Below are positions 43,217-51,687 of a stretch of DNA of 64,000 bases, one piece after another (position 1 is the stretch's first letter; every line of letters starts with the position of its first letter). The notes beneath the pieces are model-generated. The model saw nothing but the letters and a program-made list of their open reading frames with translations. It did not search any database and had not been told where the DNA came from. A program made the position numbers and the translations under genes. This DNA is from Zoogloea sp041914405 (lineage in GTDB: Bacteria > Pseudomonadota > Gammaproteobacteria > Burkholderiales > Rhodocyclaceae): contig NZ_JAYSDK010000017.1 in the NCBI RefSeq assembly GCF_041914405.1, positions 37,374 through 101,373 of the forward strand, given 5' to 3'.

Positions 43217-44011
43217 TCACTCACCCAGCAGGAAGTCGACCATCAGGTCGCAGACCCGGCCGAACATGTCGGCACCGGTGGAAGTGCCGCAGCCGAGGGC
43301 GCGGGCGGCGGCGATCAGCGGGGTGATCGCCGGGGCGGTGATCACGCAGCCGACGAAGGTCTGCGGCGTCAGCTTGCTGACGTCGAGGGGGTAGGGATCG
43401 CCTTCCTTCATGCCGACCGGGGTCGCGTTGATCACGATGTCGAAGCCGCTCGGGTCGGGGCTGCCATGGCTGACCGGGCATTGGCCGAGGCCGGCCAGGC
43501 GGTCCACCAGCGTGGTGCGGCGGGCGGTGTCTTCGTCGTGGATCGCCAGTTCGCTCACGCCGGCCACCACCAGTGCGTGGGCAATCGCCGAACCGGCGCC
43601 GCCGGCGCCCACCAGCAGCGCCGTCCTGCCCTTCGGCTCGCAGCCCCGGTCGCGCAGCGCGGACACGTAGCCGAGGCCGTCGAACATGTCGCCATGCCAG
43701 CTGCCGTCCGGGTTGCGGCGCATCACATTGACCGTGTGCAGGAAGGCGGCCCGCTCGGAGGTCGTCGCGCACAGGTCGAAGCAGGCGAACTTGTGCGGCA
43801 CGGTGACGATGATCCCGTCCACGTTCTGGGCCAGGGACACGCCGTCCAGCCAGGCGGCCAGCTTGGCGGGGGCCACGTGGGCGGGCATCACGTAGGCGTT
43901 GCGGTCATGGGCGTGGAAGGCCTGGGTGACGCCGGCCGGCGACTTCACCTGGGCGATCGGGTCGCCGACGATGAAGTGAACGCGGGTGGCTCCGTTGAGG
44001 GGCTGCGACAT
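43217..44011 (-). CDS. Shikimate dehydrogenase-like NAD(P) oxidoreductase (catabolic type)
   Basis: 264 residues with GGAGA upstream. The catalytic Lys lies in VTVPHK and the paired Asp in GDMFDGLGY; the nucleotide loop is VGAGGAGSAIAHAL. In biosynthetic AroE the substrate-binding motif reads SKSP; here it is IAQVKSP, so the first substrate-binding serine is Val. This and the catabolic neighbours argue for quinate-, shikimate- or analogue-dehydrogenase activity rather than aromatic amino-acid synthesis. It is the first gene of the leftward operon, divergent from the IclR regulator. Confidence 0.85.
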   Translation of the reverse strand: MSQPLNGATRVHFIVGDPIAQVKSPAGVTQAFHAHDRNAYVMPAHVAPAKLAAWLDGVSLAQNVDGIIVTVPHKFACFDLCATTSERAAFLHTVNVMRRNPDGSWHGDMFDGLGYVSALRDRGCEPKGRTALLVGAGGAGSAIAHALVVAGVSELAIHDEDTARRTTLVDRLAGLGQCPVSHGSPDPSGFDIVINATPVGMKEGDPYPLDVSKLTPQTFVGCVITAPAITPLIAAARALGCGTSTGADMFGRVCDLMVDFLLGE

Positions 44012-44222
44012 GGTTTTGTCTCCGTTGTGGGTGTCAGGAGATTCCATTCTACAAAAAGTGGAACAATATTCCACTATTGAATCTAGTTCTGTTTTATCTA
44101 TAATTCGATCGTCCGCCCGCCATGGGGTTGCAGGTCCCGGATAAATCCGGCAGGTAAGAGCCTGGCAAACCCAACCTCATCGCGCCGCGTCGTGCGGCGC
44201 TGTTAATAGAACTGGAGCAAAA

Positions 44223-45035
44223 ATGAGCGGAGTACTCGAACGAACCCTGGGCATCCTGGAACTGCTGGCCCGCCACGCGCACGGCTTGGAGCTGGCCACC
44301 ATCGCCGACCAGCTCAACATTCCGCGTAGCGGCGCCCACCGCCTGCTCACCGACCTCGCCCGCTGCGGCTATGTGCGCCAGGTGCGCGAGCAGGGCGACT
44401 ACGTCCTCACCACCAAGCTGGTGTCCCTTGGCCTGAGCTACCTCGGCCACTCCGGCATCGTCGATATCGCCCAGCCGCTGCTCGATCAGCTGGCTGGCGT
44501 GTCGGGCGAGCTGGTGCGCCTGTCGGTCGTCGACGGCGACCGCCTGACCTGGGTGGCCCGTGCCCAGGGCGCCCGCCAGGGCCTGCGCTATGACCCGGAG
44601 ATGGGCAGCGATGCACGCCTGAGCTGTTCCGCGTCGGGCCTCGCGTGGCTGTCCACGCTCAGCGACGAGCAGGCGCTGGCGCTGGTGTCCCAGCAGGGTA
44701 TCGGCCAGCCGACCGAGTTCGGCCCCAACGCGCCGGCCACCGTGCAGGCGGTGCTCGACGGCATCAACGAGACGCGCCGGCGCGGCTACAGCGTGACGCT
44801 GGAAACCTACACGCCGGGCCTCAACTCGATGGCCGCACCGGTGCGCCTGCGCGACCAGGCGACGATCGGCGTGATCTCCATCGCCGGGCCGACGGTGCGC
44901 TTCACCGAGGACAAGATGCACGCGCTGGCCGACGAACTGATCGCCACCGCGGGGCAGATGGCCGCCGCCAGCGGCGCCTCGCCTTTCTTCAACGTGGCGC
45001 GCCGATCCAGCGCCCAACCCATATACGCACCATGA
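44223..45035 (+). CDS. IclR-family transcriptional regulator
   Basis: 270 residues. An N-terminal winged helix (VLERTLGILELLARHAHGLELATIADQLNIPRSGAHRLLTDLARCGYV) is followed by the IclR effector-binding domain with RLSCSASGLAWLSTL and GYSVTLETYTPGLNSMAAPV. It sits between two divergent catabolic operons, with 211 bases to the shikimate-dehydrogenase-like gene on one side, and its own stop overlaps the next flavoprotein start (ATGA). It is the likely regulator of both operons, with the pathway substrate as effector. Confidence 0.93.
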   Translation: MSGVLERTLGILELLARHAHGLELATIADQLNIPRSGAHRLLTDLARCGYVRQVREQGDYVLTTKLVSLGLSYLGHSGIVDIAQPLLDQLAGVSGELVRLSVVDGDRLTWVARAQGARQGLRYDPEMGSDARLSCSASGLAWLSTLSDEQALALVSQQGIGQPTEFGPNAPATVQAVLDGINETRRRGYSVTLETYTPGLNSMAAPVRLRDQATIGVISIAGPTVRFTEDKMHALADELIATAGQMAAASGASPFFNVARRSSAQPIYAP

Positions 45036-46765
45036 TCCAAACCGATCTGCTGGTCATCGGCTCCGGTGCCGGCGGCCTGTCCGCCGCCGTCACCGCCGCC
45101 CATCTGGGGTTGCGCGTGCTGGTCGCCGAGAAGGACGCCCAATACGGCGGCACCACCGCCTGGTCCGGCGGCTGGATGTGGATTCCGCGCAATCCGCTGG
45201 CTGTCGAGGCGGGCATCGTCGAAGACATCGAGACGCCGCTGTCCTACCTGCGCCACGAGCTGGGCGACCAGTTCGACGAAGCGCGGGCGCGGACCTACCT
45301 GGAACACGGCCCGCGCATGGTGGACTTCTTCCGCCGCTACACTGCGCTGCAGTTCATCGACGGCAACGCCATTCCGGACTTCCACGGCCGCACGCCCGAT
45401 GCGGCGCTCGGCGGACGTTCCCTGTGCGCGGCGCCCTTCGACGGCCGTCGTCTCGGCCGGCAGATCGACCGACTCAAACCGCCTTTGCGTGAAACCACCC
45501 TGTGGGGCATGGGCATCGCGTCCGGGGTGGAACTCCGGCATTTCATGAATGCCATGCGCAGCGTGGCGTCCTTCCGCTACGTGGCTGGCAAGGTGCTGTG
45601 TTACTGGCGCGACCAGCTGCAGTACGGCCGCGGCATGCGCCTCGTCAATGGCAATGCGCTGGTCGCCGGCCTCGCCGCGTCGGCCTTCGAGCGGGGTGTG
45701 GAGATCCGCACCAACAGCCCGGCCCGCCGTCTGCTGGTGGAGGACGGGCGCGTCGTCGGCGCGGTGCTCGGCGGACCGGACGGCGACCTGGAGGTCCGTG
45801 CCAGCCGTGGCGTGGTGCTGGCCTGTGGCGGTTTCCCCTTCGACGTGGAGCGCAAGAAGGCCTGGCTGCCCCACGCACCCAGTGGCCACGAACACTGGTC
45901 GGCGGCCTCGCGCGGCAATACCGGCGACGGCCTGCGCATGGGCGAGGCCATCGGTGCCGCGCTGAACGGCCAGCTGGCCCAGGCCGCCGCGCTCGCGCCG
46001 GTGTCGCTGGTGCCCCGCGCCGACGGCAGCTTTGCGCACTTCCCGCACCTCATCGAGCGAGCCAAGCCGGGCCTCATCGCGGTGACGGCGGACGGCAAGC
46101 GCTTCACCAACGAAGCCGACTCCTATCACGACTTCGTGCGCGGCATGCTTGCCGCCGTGCCGGCCGGCCGACCCGTCGAGGCCTGGCTGGTCTGCGATCA
46201 CGCCTTCATCCGCCGCTATGGCCTGGGCGCTGCCAAGCCGGCGCCGATGCCCCTCGGCCGGCTGGTCAGCAACGGCTACCTGAAGCGTGGCGCCACGCCG
46301 GCCGAGCTGGCCCGCCTGTGCGGCATCGACCCCGATGCGTTGGCGCAGACCGTTCAGCGCTACAACCAGATGGCCCGTGCCGGCCGCGACGAAGACTTCG
46401 CCAAGGGCGAGACGCCCTACAACCGCGTCCAGGGCGACGCCGCCTCTGGCTGGCCCAACCCCTGCATGGCGCCGCTGGAGCAGGGCCCGTTCTACGCGGT
46501 GAAGATCGTCCCCGGCAGCCTCGGCACCTTCGCCGGCCTCTGCGTCGATGCCCAGGCGCGCGTACTCGACAGCCACGATCAGCCGATTGCCGGCCTCTAC
46601 GCCGGTGGCAACGACATGGCCAGCATGATGGGCGGCCACTACCCGAGCGGCGGCATCACCCTCGGTCCGGCCATGACCTTCGGCTACCTCGCCGCCCACC
46701 ACGCCGCCGGCCAGCCCCTGCTCGCCGATGCGCAGGAACCCCGGATTCAACCCAGCTACGCGTGA
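45032..46765 (+). CDS. FAD-binding dehydrogenase, KstD-like (paralogue)
   Basis: 577 residues, coupled to the IclR gene by a 4-base overlap. FAD site DLLVIGSGAGGLSAAVTAA, then YGGTTAWSGGWMWIPRNP, VVLACGGFPFD, and a C-terminal YPSGGITLGPAMTFGYLAAHHAAG. It is the same family as the flavoprotein at 41479. Having two such enzymes with divergent promoters suggests two successive ring oxidations or two substrates. The proteins are predicted cytoplasmic, without a signal peptide. Confidence 0.87.
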   Translation: MIQTDLLVIGSGAGGLSAAVTAAHLGLRVLVAEKDAQYGGTTAWSGGWMWIPRNPLAVEAGIVEDIETPLSYLRHELGDQFDEARARTYLEHGPRMVDFFRRYTALQFIDGNAIPDFHGRTPDAALGGRSLCAAPFDGRRLGRQIDRLKPPLRETTLWGMGIASGVELRHFMNAMRSVASFRYVAGKVLCYWRDQLQYGRGMRLVNGNALVAGLAASAFERGVEIRTNSPARRLLVEDGRVVGAVLGGPDGDLEVRASRGVVLACGGFPFDVERKKAWLPHAPSGHEHWSAASRGNTGDGLRMGEAIGAALNGQLAQAAALAPVSLVPRADGSFAHFPHLIERAKPGLIAVTADGKRFTNEADSYHDFVRGMLAAVPAGRPVEAWLVCDHAFIRRYGLGAAKPAPMPLGRLVSNGYLKRGATPAELARLCGIDPDALAQTVQRYNQMARAGRDEDFAKGETPYNRVQGDAASGWPNPCMAPLEQGPFYAVKIVPGSLGTFAGLCVDAQARVLDSHDQPIAGLYAGGNDMASMMGGHYPSGGITLGPAMTFGYLAAHHAAGQPLLADAQEPRIQPSYA

Positions 46766-46782
46766 AACGCAAAGGAAGCCCC

Positions 46783-47409
46783 ATGTTCTACGAACTGTCC
46801 ACGATGACCCTGCCGTTCGGCACCGCCGCCCAGGCCGCCGCCAATGTGCAGGCCTTCGCCACAGCCCCCTACGCCCAAGGCGAGCTGCTCGCCTGCTGGT
46901 TCACCGACATCGGCACGCTGAACCAGATGATCGTGCTGCGCGGTTTCGACGACCTCGCCACCTTGCAGGCCGAGCGCCAACGCACCCAGCTCAGCGCCAG
47001 CCCCTTCGGCTGTGGCGAGCTCTTCCAGAGCCTGGAGCAGCACAGCTACCAGGGTTTCCCGTGGATGAAGCCGGTGCGCCCGTCGGCCGAGTCCGGCATC
47101 CGCGGCCCGGTGTACGAGATCCGCACCTACGGCATCAAGCCGGGCGGCGTGCAGGCCACCATCGACCTGTGGGAACAGGCCGTGCCGGCCCGCGAGGAAA
47201 TCTCCCCCTGCGTGGTAGCGATGGTGGCCCTCGACGGCCCGCTGCGCTTCACCAACATTTGGGCCTACCCGACCGTCGACGCCCGCGGCAAGGCCCGCGC
47301 CGACGCCGTGGCCAAGGGCATCTGGCCGCCGAAGGGTGGCCCGGCCCACCTGACCACCGCGATGACTTCCACCATCGCGCTGCCGACGGCCGTTTCGCCG
47401 CTGCAGTGA
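46783..47409 (+). CDS. NIPSNAP-family protein
   Basis: 208 residues with AAAGGAAG before the ATG. Two ferredoxin-like alpha/beta repeats are visible, starting at FYELSTMTLPFGTAAQ and VYEIRTYGIKPGGVQATIDLW. NIPSNAP proteins are dimeric alpha-beta barrel relatives of unclear function, often in catabolic operons of hydroaromatic compounds. It lies 17 bases after the flavoprotein and 7 bases before the isomerase-like gene, clearly in the same operon. Confidence 0.85.
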   Translation: MFYELSTMTLPFGTAAQAAANVQAFATAPYAQGELLACWFTDIGTLNQMIVLRGFDDLATLQAERQRTQLSASPFGCGELFQSLEQHSYQGFPWMKPVRPSAESGIRGPVYEIRTYGIKPGGVQATIDLWEQAVPAREEISPCVVAMVALDGPLRFTNIWAYPTVDARGKARADAVAKGIWPPKGGPAHLTTAMTSTIALPTAVSPLQ

Positions 47410-47416
47410 GCGTGCC

Positions 47417-48232
47417 ATGGAGCGTTCTTTCTCTCTTGCCTACCTGACGTCCAACACCCTGACGCCGCCCGAGGCCATCCATCTCGCGGCGGAGCTGGGC
47501 TACGGCTTTGTCGGCCTGCGCCTGCTGCCCAACATGGCCGGCGCGCCGCAGCAGTTCATGATCGGCCTGCCCGACGTGCTGCGCGAAACCCTCGCTGCGA
47601 CCAAGGAAACCGGCGTCGGCGTGTTCGACCTGGAAATCATCCGCCTGACGGACGACTTCAAACTCGGGCCTTGTCTACCCTTGATAGAGATCGGGGCGGA
47701 ACTGGACGCCAAGGCGCTGCTGGTGGCCGGCGACGATACCGAGCCCGGGCGCCTCGCCGCCAACTACGCGCAGTTGTGCGAAGTAGCCCACCAGCACGGC
47801 ATGACCGCCGACCTGGAGTTCATGCCCTGGACGGCGGTGCCCGACGCGAAGGCCGCGCTACGGGTCGTCGAGGCGGCGGGGCGCCCGGCCGGCGCCGGCA
47901 TCCTGGCCGACGCGCTGCACTTCGCCCGCTCCAGCACGACGCCGGACGATCTGCGCGCGTTGCCGCGGGAATTGCTGCACTACGCCCAGATCTGCGACGC
48001 CCCCACCGGGCTCACGCTGACGGTGGAGGAGATGATCCACGCGGCGCGCTGCGAGCGCCTGTTGCCGGGCGAGGGCGGCATCGATCTGCGTGGCATGTTC
48101 GCCGCGCTGCCCGCCGATCTGCCGGTCAGCGTCGAGGTACCGCACATGATCCGGATGGCCGAGGTCGGGCAGCTCGAATGGGCGCGGCAGGCCCTGGCCG
48201 CGGCGCGTCAGGTGATCGATCCCCGGCCTTGA
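47417..48232 (+). CDS. Sugar phosphate isomerase/epimerase-like TIM-barrel protein
   Basis: 271 residues. Glu and His residues expected to hold the divalent metal appear in FDLEIIRL, ADLEFMPW, ILADALHFARS and SVEVPHMIRM, the xylose-isomerase-like/AP-endonuclease-2 pattern. Fungal and bacterial 3-dehydroshikimate dehydratases (AsbF/QuiC type) belong to this superfamily. With the shikimate-dehydrogenase-like gene nearby, conversion of a dehydroshikimate-like acid to an aromatic acid is a plausible role, but other isomerisations are possible. Confidence 0.75.
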   Translation: MERSFSLAYLTSNTLTPPEAIHLAAELGYGFVGLRLLPNMAGAPQQFMIGLPDVLRETLAATKETGVGVFDLEIIRLTDDFKLGPCLPLIEIGAELDAKALLVAGDDTEPGRLAANYAQLCEVAHQHGMTADLEFMPWTAVPDAKAALRVVEAAGRPAGAGILADALHFARSSTTPDDLRALPRELLHYAQICDAPTGLTLTVEEMIHAARCERLLPGEGGIDLRGMFAALPADLPVSVEVPHMIRMAEVGQLEWARQALAAARQVIDPRP

Positions 48233-48470
48233 ATGGATGCTGCAGCGCAGCACCGAAGACGCCGGAGAACGAAGAGGAGGAAAGGCTCCTTGAGCCCAAC
48301 GTGGTGCGCGATTATCGAACAATTTGAGACGGCAATCGCGCATCACCCGCATCGACCCAGTTAATTCGGACATCGCTATCGTTAATCTAGCCTCACTTCG
48401 ACGGCTGCAGAGGCAGCACCACCTGAACGATCCGAATTGCTGCAACACACAAAAAATAGTGGAGACAACC

Positions 48471-49898
48471 ATGAGTAGTTCTAGCGAACAGAAGCAACAT
48501 GGGACCCAGCAGACCAAGAAGGCCACCGCCAGTGGCTGGATTGGTTCCGTGCTGGAGTATTACGACTTCTTCATCTACGCGACCGCTGCGTCGCTGATCT
48601 TCCCGCAAGTCTTTTTCCCCCAGGGCGACCCCCAGATCGCCATCGTGGCCTCCCTCGCCACCTACGGCGTCGGTTACGTGGCCCGTCCCATCGGCGCCTT
48701 CGTGCTCGGTCACTGGGGCGACACCCACGGCCGCAAGCAGGTGCTGCTGATCTGCATGTTCCTGATGGGCATCTCCACCATGGCCGTCGGCCTGCTGCCG
48801 ACCTATGACCAGGTTGGCCTGCTGGCCCCGACGCTGCTGGTCGTCCTGCGCCTGATCCAGGGCTTCGCGGTGGCCGGTGAAATCTCCGGCGCCAGCTCGA
48901 TGATCCTCGAACACGCGCCCTTCGGCCGTCGCGGCTTCTACGCCAGCTTCACGCTGCAGGGTGTGCAGGCCGGCCAGATCCTCGCCGCCGCCGTGTTCCT
49001 CCCGCTGGCCTACTTCATGCCGAGCGAAGCCTTCAACAGCTGGGGCTGGCGCATTCCCTTCCTGATGAGCTTCGTCGTCATCATCGCCGGCTACATCATC
49101 CGCCGCGAAGTCGATGAAACCCCGGCTTTCGCCCAGGAAACCAAGAAGGGCGAGGTTCCGAAGGCCCCCGTCATCCAGGCTATCCGCGAGAACTGGCGCG
49201 ACATGCTGCGCGTGATGTGCGCGTCCCTGATGAATGTCATCCCGGTTGTCGCCACCATCTTCGGTGCCGCCTACGCGGTGCAGCCCGGCTACGGCATCGG
49301 CTTCAGCAAGGACGTCTACCTGTGGATCCCGGTGCTCGGTAACTGCCTCGCCGTGCTCGTCATCCCCATCGTCGGCAACCTGTCCGACAAGATCGGCCGC
49401 CGTCCGCTGATCATCGGCGGCTCCCTCGGTGCCGGCCTGCTGTCCTTCGGCTACCTGTACGCCATCAGCATCCACAACGTACCGCTGGCGATCGTCATGT
49501 CCCTGCTGATGTGGGGCCTGGTCTACCAGGGTTACAACGCGATCTTCCCGAGCTTTTACCCGGAAATGTTCCCGACCCGCACCCGCGTCTCGGCCATGGC
49601 CATCTCCCAGAACCTCGGCACCATGGTCACCGCCATGCTGCCCGCCGTGTTCGCCACCGTGGCGCCCCCGGGCTCGAGCAACATCCCGGTGACCGTCGGC
49701 TCCATCACCCTGGGCATCACCGTCATCGCTGCCATCGCCGTCTGGACGGCCCGCGAGACCTATCGTGTCCGCATGCACGACCTGGGCAACCGCGACGCCA
49801 GCCCGGTGCCGCACGCCGAGTACCACGAGCTGCGCGAGAAGGCCTTCGCCGAAGCCCGCAAGACCTCCTGGATCTCCGCGTTCTCCATGAAGCACTAA
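48471..49898 (+). CDS. MFS transporter, metabolite:H+ symporter family (ShiA-like)
   Basis: 475 residues with GGAGA upstream of the ATG; the frame extends further upstream but without a start site. Twelve hydrophobic helices. GSVLEYYDFFIYATAASLIFP and HWGDTHGRKQVL are signatures of the MHS family, which includes the shikimate carrier ShiA and alpha-ketoglutarate carrier KgtP. GNLSDKIGRRPLII is the repeated MFS loop. It ends the rightward operon, and a strong terminator follows. Likely takes up the acid degraded by this cluster. Confidence 0.9.
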   Translation: MSSSSEQKQHGTQQTKKATASGWIGSVLEYYDFFIYATAASLIFPQVFFPQGDPQIAIVASLATYGVGYVARPIGAFVLGHWGDTHGRKQVLLICMFLMGISTMAVGLLPTYDQVGLLAPTLLVVLRLIQGFAVAGEISGASSMILEHAPFGRRGFYASFTLQGVQAGQILAAAVFLPLAYFMPSEAFNSWGWRIPFLMSFVVIIAGYIIRREVDETPAFAQETKKGEVPKAPVIQAIRENWRDMLRVMCASLMNVIPVVATIFGAAYAVQPGYGIGFSKDVYLWIPVLGNCLAVLVIPIVGNLSDKIGRRPLIIGGSLGAGLLSFGYLYAISIHNVPLAIVMSLLMWGLVYQGYNAIFPSFYPEMFPTRTRVSAMAISQNLGTMVTAMLPAVFATVAPPGSSNIPVTVGSITLGITVIAAIAVWTARETYRVRMHDLGNRDASPVPHAEYHELREKAFAEARKTSWISAFSMKH

Positions 49899-49926
49899 GC
49901 CACGCGCTTCACCCAGGCACGGCCGC

Positions 49927-49962
49927 AAAACGGCCACCGGACACGGTTCCGGTGGCCGTTTT
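49927..49962 (+). terminator. Terminator after the ShiA-like gene
   Basis: A perfect 14-bp stem (AAAACGGCCACCGG) with an 8-base loop ending in TTTT. Confidence 0.92.
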
Positions 49963-49998
49963 CAATTGGGCCGCAAGACAGCAGGAAGGAACCCAACC

Positions 49999-51612
49999 AT
50001 GAAGCTTGCACGACGCCTCGGCCTCATCGTCGCCAGTGCGATCCTCGGGCTGATCGTGGTGGCCGGCGTGGCGCTCACCACGTTGCGCACCACCATGCTC
50101 GACGAACGGCGCAACGAACTGCGCACCGTACTCATCCTTGCCACCCAGACCGTCGCCCGCTACCAGGGGCTGGAGCAGGCCGGTACGCTGAGCCACGCCG
50201 ACGCCCAGGCCCGCGCCATCGAGGCGCTGGCCGCCATGCGCGACGGCAAGACCAGATATGTCTGGGCGCGCACCACCGATGGTCTCGGCCTCGTGTTGCC
50301 CAACATGAAGGACACCGGCCGGATCGACCTCGGCAAGAAGCTCCCCGACGGCCGCCACGACTTCGAGCGCTACCTCGACGCCCTCAAGGGCAACGAATTC
50401 GGCTACGCGGAAATCCTCGTCAAGAAGCCCGGTACCGACGTGGAGCTACCCAAGATCAACGGGGTCACCCAGGTCCAGGGCTGGAACTGGGTCCTTGGCT
50501 ACGGCGCCTGGGTGGACGACATCGACAGCGCCTTCTGGCGTCTGGCCTGGCGCTTCATCGGCCTCGGCGTGGTGGTGCTCGTTGTCGTCGCCACGCTCGC
50601 CGGCCTGATGGCGCGCAGCATTTACCGGCGCATTGGCGGCGAACCCGACTACGCCGCCCAGGTCGCGCGGGAGATCGCCGCCGGCAACCTCGCCCAGCAG
50701 CTCGACGTGCCCAAGGGCAGCGACAGCCTGCTCGCCTCCGTCGCCCACATGCAGGCGAGCCTGCGCGAGATGATCGACGGCATCCAGCGCGGCGCCACCG
50801 TGCTCGGCCAGATCTCGTCCAGCCTCAGCCGCCAGATGACGCGCATCGACGAAGCCAGCCAGCTCTCGTCCGACGCCACCTCATCCACCGCCGCCGCCAT
50901 CGAGCAGCTGTCGGTCAGCATCGACCACATCTCCGGCAGCGCGCGGGAAACCGAGGACAACTCCGTGCATTCCAGCCAGGTGGCACGGGACGGCGAGCAG
51001 ATGGTGCAGCGCGCAGCCGACACCATCCAGGGCGTATCCCGGCAGGTCAGCGAGGCGGCCCGCCTCATCGAAGGCCTACTCGACCGCTCCTCGCAGATCG
51101 GCGGCATCGCCAGCGTCATCAAGGAGATCGCCGACCAGACCAATCTGCTCGCCCTCAACGCCGCCATCGAAGCCGCGCGGGCTGGCGAACAAGGGCGCGG
51201 CTTCGCCGTCGTTGCCGACGAAGTGCGCAAGCTGGCCGAACGCACCACCAGCGCTACCGGCCAGATCACCACCATGGTCGCCGCCGTGCAGGCCGACACC
51301 GGCTCCGTCGTCGGCAGCATGCAGGCCATCACCCCGCTGGTCGGCCGCGGCGTCGACATGGCCAGCGCCGCCGCGGCATCGCTACGGGAAATCAGCGCCG
51401 GCGCCGAAGCTACCGTTGCCAAGGTCCGCGACGTGGCCAGCGCCACCGCCGAACAAAGCCAGGCCGGCACCAGCGTCGCCCAGCACGTCGAACGCATCGC
51501 CCGCATGGCCGAAGAATCGGCCGCGTCGGTGCGGGCGGCGGATGAAGACGTGAAGCGGCTGGAAAGCCTGGCCGGCGAGTTGCGGGAGTCGGTGGCGCGC
51601 TTCCGCTTGTGA
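49999..51612 (+). CDS. Methyl-accepting chemotaxis protein with Cache sensor
   Basis: 537 residues. The first membrane helix (LGLIVASAILGLIVVAGVALTTL) precedes a periplasmic single-Cache-type domain (about 30-180; AAMRDGKTRYVWARTTDGLG, WNWVLGYGAWVDDID). A second helix (FIGLGVVVLVVVATLAGLMA) leads to HAMP and the signalling domain with EIADQTNLLALNAAIEAARAG. The sensor resembles the small Cache class that often binds organic acids. It follows the ShiA-like transporter after a terminator, so it may mediate taxis to the same compounds. Confidence 0.92.
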   Translation: MKLARRLGLIVASAILGLIVVAGVALTTLRTTMLDERRNELRTVLILATQTVARYQGLEQAGTLSHADAQARAIEALAAMRDGKTRYVWARTTDGLGLVLPNMKDTGRIDLGKKLPDGRHDFERYLDALKGNEFGYAEILVKKPGTDVELPKINGVTQVQGWNWVLGYGAWVDDIDSAFWRLAWRFIGLGVVVLVVVATLAGLMARSIYRRIGGEPDYAAQVAREIAAGNLAQQLDVPKGSDSLLASVAHMQASLREMIDGIQRGATVLGQISSSLSRQMTRIDEASQLSSDATSSTAAAIEQLSVSIDHISGSARETEDNSVHSSQVARDGEQMVQRAADTIQGVSRQVSEAARLIEGLLDRSSQIGGIASVIKEIADQTNLLALNAAIEAARAGEQGRGFAVVADEVRKLAERTTSATGQITTMVAAVQADTGSVVGSMQAITPLVGRGVDMASAAAASLREISAGAEATVAKVRDVASATAEQSQAGTSVAQHVERIARMAEESAASVRAADEDVKRLESLAGELRESVARFRL

Positions 51613-51687
51613 GCCGCGCGGTTTTCCCCTGGTGAAACCGCGATAATGGCGGCCAATTCGTTTTGAACGCCTTTTCGGAATTCCCCC

